The notes below the pieces were generated by a model. It worked only from the letters and a program-made list of their open reading frames with translations, was not told where the DNA came from and ran no database searches. The translations under genes were made by a program, and so were the position numbers. Source: Thiomicrorhabdus sediminis (GTDB lineage Bacteria; Pseudomonadota; Gammaproteobacteria; Thiomicrospirales; Thiomicrospiraceae). From it: 64,000 bases of DNA. The DNA lies in NCBI RefSeq assembly GCF_005885815.1, contig NZ_CP040602.1, positions 2,185,630-2,249,629 of the forward strand, written 5' to 3'. Every line of letters starts with the position of its first letter. Position 1 is the first letter of the stretch. Below are positions 14,495 to 23,569 of this stretch, piece by piece.

Positions 14495-15127
14495 ATGGAA
14501 AACCAACTTCTTTTTGCCTTTAGTGTGTTCATGGGCTTTTTCGCCATTATGAACCCGGTGGCGATTGTGCCGATATTCTTGAGTTTGACGCGCAGTGAAG
14601 ACAGCCATACTACCCGCTTTATTGCGGTGCGCTCGCTGATGCTGGCGTTTATTATCGTTGCGGTATTTTCGATTACCGGTAACTTTATCTTTACCATTTT
14701 CGGTTTGACGGTATCGGCGTTTCAGATCACCGGGGGCTTGATTCTGTTTGTCATTGGTATGCAGATGTTGCAAGGCTCGCAATCAAGCGTGCAGAACCCA
14801 AGCGAGAAAGACCGCAAACAATCACGCGAAGCCGCCTTGGGAATTGCCATTTCTCCGTTGGCGATGCCGATTTTGGCCGGACCGGGTACCATTACCACGG
14901 CGATGAGTTTTTCCGCAGGTGGCGATATATTGCCGGTGCTTATCACCATTGCGATGTTCGCGGTCATGTGTGTCATCACCTATTTCTTGTTTATCTACGG
15001 CGAGAAATTCATCACCTACATCGGTGCCAGCGCCTTGGGTGTGATCACCCGTATGATGGGGATGATTCTGGCAGTAATCGGTACACAAATGGTCGTGAGC
15101 GGTATCCAGGGCGCCTTCAATCTTTAA
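14495..15127 (+). CDS. MarC family integral membrane protein
   Basis: Predicted inner-membrane protein of 210 residues with six transmembrane segments and short loops. The N-terminal FAIMNPVAIVPIFLSLT and the mid-protein AISPLAMPILAGPGTITT blocks are the pair of repeated Asn-Pro/Gly-Pro motifs of the MarC/UPF0056 family. The charged loop between them (about residues 95-115) is rich in Ser, Lys and Arg. Some relatives have been linked to amino-acid export, while E. coli MarC itself was shown not to be an antibiotic-resistance gene; the substrate here cannot be read from sequence. It stands alone, downstream of the inverted-arm element. Confidence 0.88.
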   Translation: MENQLLFAFSVFMGFFAIMNPVAIVPIFLSLTRSEDSHTTRFIAVRSLMLAFIIVAVFSITGNFIFTIFGLTVSAFQITGGLILFVIGMQMLQGSQSSVQNPSEKDRKQSREAALGIAISPLAMPILAGPGTITTAMSFSAGGDILPVLITIAMFAVMCVITYFLFIYGEKFITYIGASALGVITRMMGMILAVIGTQMVVSGIQGAFNL

Positions 15128-15268
15128 GCTGCGCCAAACTTCAAAATAGAGCTTTATTATCGATGTTCGCGATGGGCAAGCAAGCCATTCGCGAGCAAAA
15201 GATCTTTTTCCGGCAAAATCCGCTATAATAAAATCATCTTTATTAACAGTCACTTGCAAGGAACGATC

Positions 15269-15658
15269 ATGAAAACAGCTCGGTTTTTCTTGTTCGCTAG
15301 CGTCACGCTAATGCTCTCTGCCTGCGGCACTGAAAATAAAAACGAACTCAAGGTCACCGCCACGGCCTATACCTCAACCCACTCCCAAACCGATAAGACA
15401 CCGTTTCTCGCTGCCTGGAACAATGAACTCGAACCGGGCATGAAAGCGATTGCGGTCTCACGCGATTTATTGCAACATGGCTTAACAAACGGCAGCAAGG
15501 TGACTATCTCCGGCTTACCGGGCGAATATATCGTGCTCGATAAGATGCATAAACGCTGGGAAAAGAAAATCGATATCTATATGGGCTTGGATCATCAGGC
15601 CGCTAAAGAATGGGGCAAGCAAGAAGTCACCATCAGCTGGATCGCCGCAAACCAATAG
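15269..15658 (+). CDS. Lipoprotein with 3D (double-psi barrel) domain
   Basis: Predicted 129-residue lipoprotein. A signal peptide ends in the lipobox LSAC, which would be lipidated at Cys18. The rest is a 3D domain, named for three aspartates: KVTATAYTST opens it, followed by Asp in TDKT, VLDKM and KIDIYM. The fold is that of the double-psi beta-barrel found in MltA-type lytic transglycosylases, but the large MltA domain is missing, so this could be a small cell-wall binding or cleaving protein of the periplasm. AAGGA precedes the ATG at 15269; an in-frame TTG 15 bases earlier is less likely as the start. Confidence 0.82.
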   Translation: MKTARFFLFASVTLMLSACGTENKNELKVTATAYTSTHSQTDKTPFLAAWNNELEPGMKAIAVSRDLLQHGLTNGSKVTISGLPGEYIVLDKMHKRWEKKIDIYMGLDHQAAKEWGKQEVTISWIAANQ

Positions 15659-15710
15659 TCGTCACAAATAGCCAAAACCAATTTATCTCAACCGGTTTCT
15701 GTACAGATTA

Positions 15711-16580
15711 TCAATCCAATAACTTCTCTTGAATGGTTTCGCTCTCAACATAGGGTAAATACTGAGTTAACAACTGCTGATAAATCCCCTCTTGCTTCAG
15801 CTGCTTCAAAACCTTAGCCAAACCCTCCGCCAACGCCTTATGTTTGACATGAACATAGGGGTAAGCAAACTCTTCAACCAGAATCCCCACTTGCTGCAAA
15901 GTCTTATATTTCTCTTGAGCTAAATTAGGCGAGATACGAGATTGCAAATCAATATATAGATCCACTCGTCCTGCCAACAATTGATCCAGACTGAACTGAA
16001 CCTCGGAATTGGAAACGATGCTGCTCTTTGGCAAGACCTTGTTTAACTCTCGCTCTGTGCGTAAAGAGCCGATTAAATGAGCAACATAAAGATTGCTGTC
16101 TTGTAAGCTCTGCCAGCTGTCGACATGAAACTCATCATTGTTAGCAATAGCGACAACACGATTGATAAACACTGGCTCGTCGACACGAACCATATTGGCA
16201 TAGGTTTCACCATAGGCGAAAATTCGGTTGGGTTCACCGTCCACTTCACCATTATTGGCCATAAGTGAACTGCGCTTTAAGGGCAACTGCTTAATCGAAA
16301 ATTCATAACCTAATCGAGTAAAAGCCTGAAGATATAACTGGTAAAAAAAGCGGTATAAAGGCGCCGAATCCGGGGACATGGGAAACCCCATAACGAAGCT
16401 TTTTTTGGCTTGTGCTAAAGAAGGAGCCGATGATAACTCAATCGTCTGAAATTGATTGACTGGCTGTGACATGGCCGCAACGGGGCCGCTACATAAGGCA
16501 ATAAAAATGATTCGATTAAAAGCCACGCCGGCCAATCGATTAAAACACCGATTGAAGCTAAATCTTTTCAAAAAAAACAT
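15711..16580 (-). CDS. Periplasmic solute-binding protein, amino-acid-binding (SBP_bac_3) type
   Basis: Predicted secreted binding protein of about 289 residues. After an N-terminal hydrophobic signal (FNRIIFIALCSGPVAA) the body shows features of the family 3 solute-binding fold: FFYQLYLQAFTRLGYEFSIKQLP near the front, DGEPNRIFAYGETYANMVRVDEP in the middle and an ending with KVLKQLKQEGIYQQLL. No ABC permease or ATPase genes are near. Many such stand-alone proteins in this bacterial group are of unknown ligand, or act as sensory partners. The start is uncertain: an ATG at 16580 is chosen over an upstream in-frame TTG at 16604; neither has a good ribosome site. Confidence 0.78.
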   Translation of the reverse strand: MFFLKRFSFNRCFNRLAGVAFNRIIFIALCSGPVAAMSQPVNQFQTIELSSAPSLAQAKKSFVMGFPMSPDSAPLYRFFYQLYLQAFTRLGYEFSIKQLPLKRSSLMANNGEVDGEPNRIFAYGETYANMVRVDEPVFINRVVAIANNDEFHVDSWQSLQDSNLYVAHLIGSLRTERELNKVLPKSSIVSNSEVQFSLDQLLAGRVDLYIDLQSRISPNLAQEKYKTLQQVGILVEEFAYPYVHVKHKALAEGLAKVLKQLKQEGIYQQLLTQYLPYVESETIQEKLLD

Positions 16581-16729
16581 AAATATGGCCGGGGCTTGTT
16601 TCAATCTACTATTAGGGCCATCATAACCTCAACAGAGATAAAATTCAGCCCTTGGCAAACACTTATGCAACAAATATTTCTAGCAAGAAATATCGACACT
16701 TATCCAGCAATAATACGTTTTATCGGTGC

Positions 16730-17050
16730 TTATTCATCTGAGAAAACCCGGACATTCCAATCCTTTGCGAGCCCGTCTTCGGCAAGACAATAGTTCTGAA
16801 AAAAATCGACGATATAGTCTTTTTGGCAGTGCAGCTCGAAATCGGCCATTGAAGCCCAGATTTCGTTAAACACTATCGGGAAACCGGTTCCCTCGGCAAA
16901 AGAGCTGGCAACCTGCCGGGTGACTCGGTATTGAATACAGCCGTCTTCTCTTAAGGTTTGCGGCTCTAGCGAACGTAGCACTTCAAACAGGGCTTGTTCC
17001 TGACCGGCTTTAGGCAAAAATTCGGCAATACAGTAAACTTTGGATGACAT
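16730..17050 (-). CDS. Antibiotic biosynthesis monooxygenase (ABM/YgiN-like) domain protein
   Basis: Small 106-residue protein with the ferredoxin-like ABM fold: the opening VYCIAEFLPKAGQEQALFEVL, a central strand region FPIVFNEIWASMADFELH and a closing helix near the C-terminus. Family members include quinol monooxygenases and heme-degrading enzymes, but many have no known substrate, and no specific motif here decides among them. It ends the pair that begins with the GGDEF-EAL gene, starting 8 bp after that gene's stop, so the two are probably co-transcribed. Confidence 0.82.
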   Translation of the reverse strand: MSSKVYCIAEFLPKAGQEQALFEVLRSLEPQTLREDGCIQYRVTRQVASSFAEGTGFPIVFNEIWASMADFELHCQKDYIVDFFQNYCLAEDGLAKDWNVRVFSDE

Positions 17051-17058
17051 CCTATTCC

Positions 17059-18963
17059 TTATTGATTAAGTCCATCATTGTGTTGTTGGATAAATTCGAT
17101 TAGCTTTTCCAGCGGCAAGGGCCTGCTATAGTAGAAACCTTGGATTTCATCACAACCTATTTTTTTGAGAAGCGCGCACTGCGCTTGTGTCTCAACCCCT
17201 TCGGCGAGCACTTTCAAGCCCAAATTATGCCCCATTTCGATAATACTTGCAGTAATCGCATAATCATCATTACCGTCTTCCAATTCACGAATAAAGGATT
17301 GGTCGATTTTCAAGCGGCTTGCGGGTAACGATTTTAAATAACTCAATGATGAATAGGCGATACCAAAATCGTCAATCGAGACCGTCATTCTTTCTTGCTG
17401 AAATCGGCTCAGGGTTTGAATCGCTTCTTGCGGTGAGCGCATCACCGCGCTTTCGGTGAGCTCCAAGTCGATTTTTTCGGCTTTGACACCGGTGCGATGC
17501 AACAATGCCAATAGATGATCAAGCAGGGAGGGCTCTTCAAATTGTCTGGCAGACAAATTGATACTCATGCTATGCAGGTCGATACCCTTTAATTGCAAAG
17601 TTTTCAGGTCGATCAATGCCTGCTCAAAAATCCAATACCCCAAAGGCACAATCAACCCGGTGTGCTCGGCGATAGGAATGAAATCGGCGGGACTCAAGCT
17701 GCCCAGCTCCTTGTCCTGCCAACGAACCAAAGCCTCGACCCCGCAGATCTGTTCGGTCTGTATATTGATTTTTGGCTGATATTCCAAATAAAAGCCTTTT
17801 TGTTCGTTGATGGCGCGGCGCAGGCTATTCTCGATACGCAGTCGAGCTTGTGATAACGACAACAGATTCTGTTGAAATAGTAGATAACGGTTGCGCCCTT
17901 GGATTTTGGCCTCGTTCATCGCGGTTTCGGCTTCGCGCGCCAATAATATAAAATCATCACTCGGCTCGACTTTAAAGGCGATACCGACACTACAGGTCAA
18001 AATCACCTGTTCATCTTCAAGTTCAATCGGCTCGGCAAGAGTCGCCAGTAATTTTTGCGCCAGCCTTTCCACCGTCTCTTTGTCAGGATAATTCATTATC
18101 GCTACGGTGAAGTGGTCACCGCCAAAGCGCGAGACAATGTTTTGATGCCGCGCTGCAATCTGCTTGATACGTGTCGAGACCTGCTGCAATACCAAATCTC
18201 CGGTGGAATGACCAAAAGATTCGTTAATGGCTTTGAAACCGTCTAAACCGATTGCCAGTACGGCAAGCCTTTTCTGCTTCCATTCCGGCTCTTTGGTATA
18301 GATTTCACCTAACTCTGCAAACATGGTGCGGTTGGGAAAACCGGTCAAGGAATCGAAATGTGACAACTTATAGATAGTCTCTTCCGAAGATTGCTGCAAT
18401 TCATCAATCAGCTGCATATTCTGCTGGCGCAACTTGACCGTATCGAACGCCAATAAGGTGATAAAAATCAGTGCTAACACCAGTACAATACGGGTGGTCA
18501 GCTCAACCGGGAGGAAAAAAGCGCCCAGACAACCGATGGCGGCAAATCCAAAAAAACGCATCTTATTGATATAGAGAAAGTCGGAAATATAGGCGAAATA
18601 AAGCAGCGCATAGATCATCGCCACCCTGATTTGAAAATCACTGCTTTGGTTTTCTATAAAAAGCGGCACGATAATCAGTACCAGCAAAGCGATGCTTTTC
18701 AAATAAAACAGCATCACCTCCAAAGCATCGATGGATTTACAAAAACCGACCACCCCGAAGCCAAACAAGGGCACAAGAAACAGCGATATGGCAAGAATCA
18801 AGTCGCTCTCGAGATTCTGCCATAGGGAAAACACGGAAAAAATAAGAATAAGGACTACCGAAAACTTGATCCGCAACATCACGGTTTTTCGATAATTCTC
18901 GGTACTGTAGCCATGATGAGGCAAAACTCTAAATTGACTATTATTCTCCACAGATGACCTCAT
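17059..18963 (-). CDS. Membrane GGDEF-EAL protein, probable c-di-GMP phosphodiesterase
   Basis: About 634 residues. Five or six hydrophobic segments lie between about residues 30 and 175, then a GGDEF domain, then an EAL domain. The GGDEF domain looks inactive: the signature reads GGDHF (about 281-285), with His for the metal-binding Glu, and the first Asp of the usual DxDxFK block is Gly (IGLDGFKAIN). The EAL domain looks intact, with EALVRW near 410, the NLSARQ, ELTES and DDFG blocks, the Lys of LKIDQSF and EGVET. It should therefore hydrolyse c-di-GMP, perhaps with GTP binding to the degenerate GGDEF as a control. ATG at 18963 is preferred to GTG at 18966. Confidence 0.9.
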   Translation of the reverse strand: MRSSVENNSQFRVLPHHGYSTENYRKTVMLRIKFSVVLILIFSVFSLWQNLESDLILAISLFLVPLFGFGVVGFCKSIDALEVMLFYLKSIALLVLIIVPLFIENQSSDFQIRVAMIYALLYFAYISDFLYINKMRFFGFAAIGCLGAFFLPVELTTRIVLVLALIFITLLAFDTVKLRQQNMQLIDELQQSSEETIYKLSHFDSLTGFPNRTMFAELGEIYTKEPEWKQKRLAVLAIGLDGFKAINESFGHSTGDLVLQQVSTRIKQIAARHQNIVSRFGGDHFTVAIMNYPDKETVERLAQKLLATLAEPIELEDEQVILTCSVGIAFKVEPSDDFILLAREAETAMNEAKIQGRNRYLLFQQNLLSLSQARLRIENSLRRAINEQKGFYLEYQPKINIQTEQICGVEALVRWQDKELGSLSPADFIPIAEHTGLIVPLGYWIFEQALIDLKTLQLKGIDLHSMSINLSARQFEEPSLLDHLLALLHRTGVKAEKIDLELTESAVMRSPQEAIQTLSRFQQERMTVSIDDFGIAYSSLSYLKSLPASRLKIDQSFIRELEDGNDDYAITASIIEMGHNLGLKVLAEGVETQAQCALLKKIGCDEIQGFYYSRPLPLEKLIEFIQQHNDGLNQ

Positions 18964-19225
18964 CACTGATAACCTATATTTTTAAGACATAAGCGCCGTA
19001 ATTACTTTCACATATTAATCAACGATTTGCAATCGACTACCGTTTTCAACCCAAACCGAATTGAAACACCAAGCAACCCGTGCTCTACTCAGTGTAGGGT
19101 CAGCAAACCTGAATGTTAAATCAGAATATCTGATATGGGCGCAAAATTATGCGCGCAGGCTCCCTCATTCAATATAATGACGTTAAGATTTTTAGTTAAA
19201 CCGCAAACCCCGATACCCGTCATTT

Positions 19226-20185
19226 ATGCTCAGCACCCTAACCATCCTATTTCCGGTATTTGCTTTGATAGGCGCCGGCTATGCAAGCCGCAAGGCCGGT
19301 ATTTTCGGCGCAAATGCGGCCGGTGAGCTAAGCCGATTTGTGATCTGGCTGGCACTGCCGGCACTGCTATTCGAAATTATGGCTAAAAGTGACTGGCAAA
19401 AGCTGTTTCAGGCGGATTTCATCATGGCCTATACGCTAGGCACCTTTGCGGTGTTTTTTCTGGTTTTGCTGTGGCGCTTGAAAAAAGGGGTCGATTTAGC
19501 CGCCGCAAGCATTGATAGTGTCGCCGCCTCTTATGCCAATACTGGTTATATCGGTTTTCCTCTGATGTTTCTGGTATTTGGTGCAGCCAGTGAAATACCT
19601 ACCGCCATTGCCAGTATTATCGTTGTCTCGATTCTATTCGGATTTGCTTTGATACTGATTGAAACGGTGATACACGCTTCTTTGGCTTGGCACTTACGCG
19701 CACTCAATGTCTTCAAATCGGTTTTTAAGAATCCATTGGTGCTTGCCCCGATTGGCGGTGCCCTATTTGCCGCCACCCCCTATTCTCTGCCAAGCGGCGT
19801 GGATACCTTTTTGGGCTTACTGGCGGACGCGGCCAGTCCTTGCGCATTAATCAGTCTTGGGCTGTTTTTAGCCAATGCTTCGGCCGACCAAAGCGCAACA
19901 CTGAGCCAAGCCCGTAAGACGGCTTTGAGCTTGACCGCAGCCAAACTGATAGTGCAACCACTATTAATGGCGGTGTTAGTGTTTTATCTGTTTGAGATAC
20001 CGACCGAATTGGCGATGATGGCGGTATTTCTCGCTGCCCTGCCGACAGGTACAGGCCCTTATATGCTTGCCGAGTTTTACCGGAAGGATGCCTTGATTAC
20101 CGCGCAGACCATTTTGTTATCGACCGTTTTATCTTTGCTGACGCTATCGCTTCTGCTCAATTTTTCACCGATTCCTTTAACCTGA
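19226..20185 (+). CDS. AEC (auxin efflux carrier) family transporter
   Basis: Predicted inner-membrane carrier of 319 residues with about ten transmembrane segments in two halves, matching the usual length of bacterial AEC proteins. Family features are LPALLFEIMA near the N-terminus, SYANTGYIGFPL near residue 105 (the conserved Asn and Pro of the crossover), KNPLVLAPIGG near 173 and the second-half ALPTGTGPYMLAEFY near 270. Bacterial relatives include malate and malonate transporters, but the substrate is unknown here. It lies 104 bp upstream of the [FeFe] hydrogenase on the same strand. A 6-bp hairpin (20193-20210) without a T-run separates them, so co-transcription is possible. Confidence 0.88.
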   Translation: MLSTLTILFPVFALIGAGYASRKAGIFGANAAGELSRFVIWLALPALLFEIMAKSDWQKLFQADFIMAYTLGTFAVFFLVLLWRLKKGVDLAAASIDSVAASYANTGYIGFPLMFLVFGAASEIPTAIASIIVVSILFGFALILIETVIHASLAWHLRALNVFKSVFKNPLVLAPIGGALFAATPYSLPSGVDTFLGLLADAASPCALISLGLFLANASADQSATLSQARKTALSLTAAKLIVQPLLMAVLVFYLFEIPTELAMMAVFLAALPTGTGPYMLAEFYRKDALITAQTILLSTVLSLLTLSLLLNFSPIPLT

Positions 20186-20288
20186 AAAAATGGCAACAAT
20201 TCAATGTTGCTTACAGCCAAAATAGTTTTTTAATCAGCTCAGTTATGTAATACTGCAAATTCTTCCTTATTAAATGCGGGGGAATGCG

Positions 20289-22361
20289 ATGATTAAAGCA
20301 ACTGTAAACGGTCGTAACGTCGAGCTTGAACAAGGCGCTACCTTATTGGACGCCGCGCGTCTTGCCGAAGTGCATATTCCAACCCTGTGCTATTACCCTC
20401 GCTTGCCAACCCATGCGGTTTGCCGTATGTGCCTGGTTGAGGTCAGCAGTGCGCCCAAACCTCAACCGGCTTGTAAAACCCAAGTCAAGGACGGCGATAT
20501 TATCGTCACCGATTCGGCCAAACTGGAAGAGTTTCGCAAGACCGATATGCAATGGCTGCTGGCTCGCCACCCCAATGATTGTATTCGCTGTGAAGTCAAC
20601 GGCTCCTGCCAGTTCCAAAACCTGGTCAGTGAATATCAACTGGAAGATGTCTGGCCGAAACTGCCGCGTGGCTCGATTCAGCACCCCGAACACCGCTTGA
20701 CCGACCACACCTCGCCAAGCATCTGGCGAGACCTCTCCAAATGTGTCGAATGCGGACTTTGTGCCGAAGCCTGTGGCGATGCCGGACAAAATTTGCATAT
20801 TATCGGGTTTGCCGAACGCAGTTCAGGACGGATTCCGGTGACCGTATTCGATCAAGAACTTTCCCAAACCGATTGTATCTCATGCGGCCAATGCACTCTG
20901 GTCTGCCCGGTGGGCGCTTTGATCGAAACGCCGCACTGGCATGATGTGATCCATACTCTAGATAGCCACCGCCGCGTCTCCGCGGTGCAGGTCGCACCAG
21001 CGACACGCGTTGCGATCGGTGAAGAGTTTGGCATGAAACCCGGTACTATCAGCACCGGTCGGATGATTAACGCCTTACGTCAACTCGGCTTCGATTATGT
21101 CTTTGATACCAACTTTGCCGCAGATTTGACCATTATGGAAGAAGGCACCGAATTATTGGCCCGCCTCAAAGAACACAAAAACCTGCCTTTATTCACCTCG
21201 TGTTGTCCCGGCTGGATTAACTGGGTGGAAATCCATCGTCCGGATATCCTGCCTCATCTCAGCACCACCAAATCACCCCAACAGATGCATGGCGCCCTAA
21301 CCAAGCGTGGCGCTTTTGCGAAAAGCTTGGGCGCTGGTTTTGCTGAAGGCGAGGATGAACCCTATGTGGTCAGCGTCATGCCTTGTACCGCAAAAAAAGA
21401 CGAAGCGCAGCGCCCTGGCGTTTCCGAGGATGTCGATCATGTGCTCACCACACGTGAATTGGCTCGTATGATTAAAGCCCGCGGCATCAAGTTCAATGCG
21501 CTTGAGGAAGATGGCGAATTTGATAATCCTCTGGGTGAAAGTACCGGTGCTGCGCAAATCTTCGGCGCCTCCGGCGGCGTTATGGAAGCGGTTGTCAGAA
21601 CCGCCGCACACTTTATTGGTGAAGAAGATTCGTTACCCATGGATTGGCATCAATTGCGCGGCGTCCATCAAGGCATTAAAACCGCCGAGATCTCAGGCGT
21701 CGGCAAGGTTGCCATCTGTAACGGCATTGCCGCCGCACAACGACTGCTGGCAGATGAAAGCTGGCGCGACGAGTTCATCGCCATAGAAGTCATGGCTTGC
21801 GTCGGCGGCTGCCTGGGTGGCGGCGGCGAACCCAAATCGATGGATCCTCAAGTACTGCAAAAACGCATGCAGGCAATTTATCAGATTGATCAGAATTCAC
21901 CACGACGCCGCTCTTATGAAAACCGCGACGTTCAAACCCTCTATGCCACCGAGCTTGACCAGCCCAATTCAGCCAAGGCGCATAAACTATTACACACCCA
22001 CTATGCGCCAAGGCATTCGAAACGCTTGTTGTTGATGCAGTTTCTCGACAGTGTCGACCGTCGTGATAGCTCACGTATTGAGCAGCTGTTTCACCCGCAA
22101 GCCATTTGGTCAACGGCCTCGCCTTTTGGTGAAGTCAAAGGCATTGAAAATATCAAACGATTGATTTCCGAAAAATTGCCACCAAGGCAATTCGCGGCCA
22201 TGTTTGCCCGCCATCAAATGCGTTCTGCCGCAGATAGTGAAGACCTAACCGTTATAACCCCGCTAGGAGAGACCTGTCGTTTCCACGTGGAACTGACAGA
22301 AACCGATGCCGGAACTGGAGGCAGACCATTAATAAAACGTCTGCAAAGAGAAGTCCTGTAG
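20289..22361 (+). CDS. [FeFe] hydrogenase, M3-type, with extra C-terminal domain
   Basis: Catalyses proton reduction or H2 oxidation. The 690-residue protein has, in order: a [2Fe-2S] domain (Cys34, 45, 48, 62); a His-ligated [4Fe-4S] site (His94, Cys98, 101, 107); two more [4Fe-4S] motifs (Cys152-162, Cys196-206); and the H-cluster domain with TSCCPGW (303-309), MPCTAKKDE (364-372) and MACVGGCLGGG (502-512). All cluster ligands and the proton-transfer Cys305 are present. The usual C-terminus ends near LLHTHY (567-572). About 117 more residues follow and resemble an NTF2/SnoaL-like fold. No signal peptide is seen, so it is cytoplasmic. No maturase genes are in the window. ATG 20289 follows a CGGGGGA site. 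Confidence 0.95.
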   Translation: MIKATVNGRNVELEQGATLLDAARLAEVHIPTLCYYPRLPTHAVCRMCLVEVSSAPKPQPACKTQVKDGDIIVTDSAKLEEFRKTDMQWLLARHPNDCIRCEVNGSCQFQNLVSEYQLEDVWPKLPRGSIQHPEHRLTDHTSPSIWRDLSKCVECGLCAEACGDAGQNLHIIGFAERSSGRIPVTVFDQELSQTDCISCGQCTLVCPVGALIETPHWHDVIHTLDSHRRVSAVQVAPATRVAIGEEFGMKPGTISTGRMINALRQLGFDYVFDTNFAADLTIMEEGTELLARLKEHKNLPLFTSCCPGWINWVEIHRPDILPHLSTTKSPQQMHGALTKRGAFAKSLGAGFAEGEDEPYVVSVMPCTAKKDEAQRPGVSEDVDHVLTTRELARMIKARGIKFNALEEDGEFDNPLGESTGAAQIFGASGGVMEAVVRTAAHFIGEEDSLPMDWHQLRGVHQGIKTAEISGVGKVAICNGIAAAQRLLADESWRDEFIAIEVMACVGGCLGGGGEPKSMDPQVLQKRMQAIYQIDQNSPRRRSYENRDVQTLYATELDQPNSAKAHKLLHTHYAPRHSKRLLLMQFLDSVDRRDSSRIEQLFHPQAIWSTASPFGEVKGIENIKRLISEKLPPRQFAAMFARHQMRSAADSEDLTVITPLGETCRFHVELTETDAGTGGRPLIKRLQREVL

Positions 22362-22413
22362 TGCCAGATTGACATTAAGCTGACTTCACACACGCTGTAC
22401 TAAGGAAGCGAAT

Positions 22414-23418
22414 ATGAAAAAAGTATTAGTCATTGGTGCCAGCGGCTTTGTCGGCAGTCATGCTTTACAGGCGATTGCCGCCGACAACTCCATCGAAGTC
22501 ATTGCCGCTTGCCGCAACCCACAAAGATTACCACCTGGGTTTACGGGTAAAATCAGCGCCGGAGATATCAATGACAAGGCTTATCTGCACTCACTGTTTG
22601 ATGGCGTTGACACCGTCTGCAATGCTTTTGCATGGACCTCTTTATATGGTCATGCCCCAGAATCCGAACAACTTTTTCTGTCACCTACATTACATATGAT
22701 CGATTTGGCCGTTAAGGCCGGGGTCACACGATTTATCAATGTCAGTACCACCAGCGCGGCAGCTCCGGACCGGTCGAACGATGCAATGAACGACGGTATT
22801 CGCAGGGATTTCTGGCCTCATTTGAACAATGTCATCCGCATTGAGAACTATTTGAGAGAAAAGGCCACAGGTTCATTCACCGTCATCAATTTGCGTTTAG
22901 GACTGTTTGCCGGTCAACGTTATGCCTTGGGGTTGTTACCGATTTTGATACCACGCTTGAAAACACACTTGGTACCTTGGGTGGCTCATGGACAAACCAG
23001 CATGCCAATCACCGATGGACGAGATATCGGTCAGGCTTTTTACCGAGCCGTAGTGACCGAGGGCATATCGGGCTACGAGTCATTTAATATCACTGGTCCG
23101 GAAATACCCACGGTTCGAGAGGTTATTGAATACCTGCATAGCAAAGGTCACCCTAAACCCCATTTCAATGTTTCCTTTTCCATGGCTTATCTATTTGGTT
23201 GGCTAATGGAAAAATTGAACCCTATTGTACCCTGGCAACCCTTGGTGACCCGAAGCATTATTCACTTACTGGAAGAGGTCAATGTCGACAACCACAAGGC
23301 TACTGACATACTTGGTTATCAACCGCAACACCACTGGCAAGAAGCAATCGATGTACAATTAAGCGAGATGCAGCACAAGCAACAAGCCAATATGAGTATG
23401 GCCAAACCCATAAATTAG
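22414..23418 (+). CDS. NAD-dependent epimerase/dehydratase-like protein (extended SDR)
   Basis: Predicted cytoplasmic protein of 334 residues with a Rossmann fold. The N-terminal VLVIGASGFVGSHALQ carries the GxxGxxG nucleotide motif at residues 8-14, and a VINLRLGLFAGQRYALGLLP stretch near 155 and GYESFNITGPE near 215 match the substrate half of extended SDRs. The catalytic Tyr-x3-Lys pair is not where expected: after NVSTTSAAAPD the region reads FWPHLNNVIRIENYL, so the protein may bind NAD without the usual chemistry. It begins 52 bp after the hydrogenase gene on the same strand. Confidence 0.8.
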   Translation: MKKVLVIGASGFVGSHALQAIAADNSIEVIAACRNPQRLPPGFTGKISAGDINDKAYLHSLFDGVDTVCNAFAWTSLYGHAPESEQLFLSPTLHMIDLAVKAGVTRFINVSTTSAAAPDRSNDAMNDGIRRDFWPHLNNVIRIENYLREKATGSFTVINLRLGLFAGQRYALGLLPILIPRLKTHLVPWVAHGQTSMPITDGRDIGQAFYRAVVTEGISGYESFNITGPEIPTVREVIEYLHSKGHPKPHFNVSFSMAYLFGWLMEKLNPIVPWQPLVTRSIIHLLEEVNVDNHKATDILGYQPQHHWQEAIDVQLSEMQHKQQANMSMAKPIN

Positions 23419-23500
23419 CACCGACTTGGCATCAAATAATACTGTTTTCATCCTCAAATTGCCGAATGAAATGTGGAATCGGCTCGAATCAAACCCGCCG

Positions 23501-23543
23501 AAAAAATAAAAATCCCCAACCCGATCTGGACAGGTTGAGGATT
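23501..23543 (-). terminator. Terminator of soxZ
   Basis: On the minus strand an 11-bp stem with one G-T pair (23533-23543 with 23511-23521) encloses an 11-base loop and is followed by an AT-rich, mostly T stretch at 23501-23510. It lies 27 bases beyond the soxZ stop. Confidence 0.78.
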
Positions 23544-23569
23544 ATCTAGCTTAATCAAATTGATTCAGG

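Noticed and set aside
20186-20288. FNR-type anaerobic control box before the hydrogenase
   Set aside because: No TTGAT-N4-ATCAA-like site was found; only a 6-bp hairpin after the AEC gene is present.
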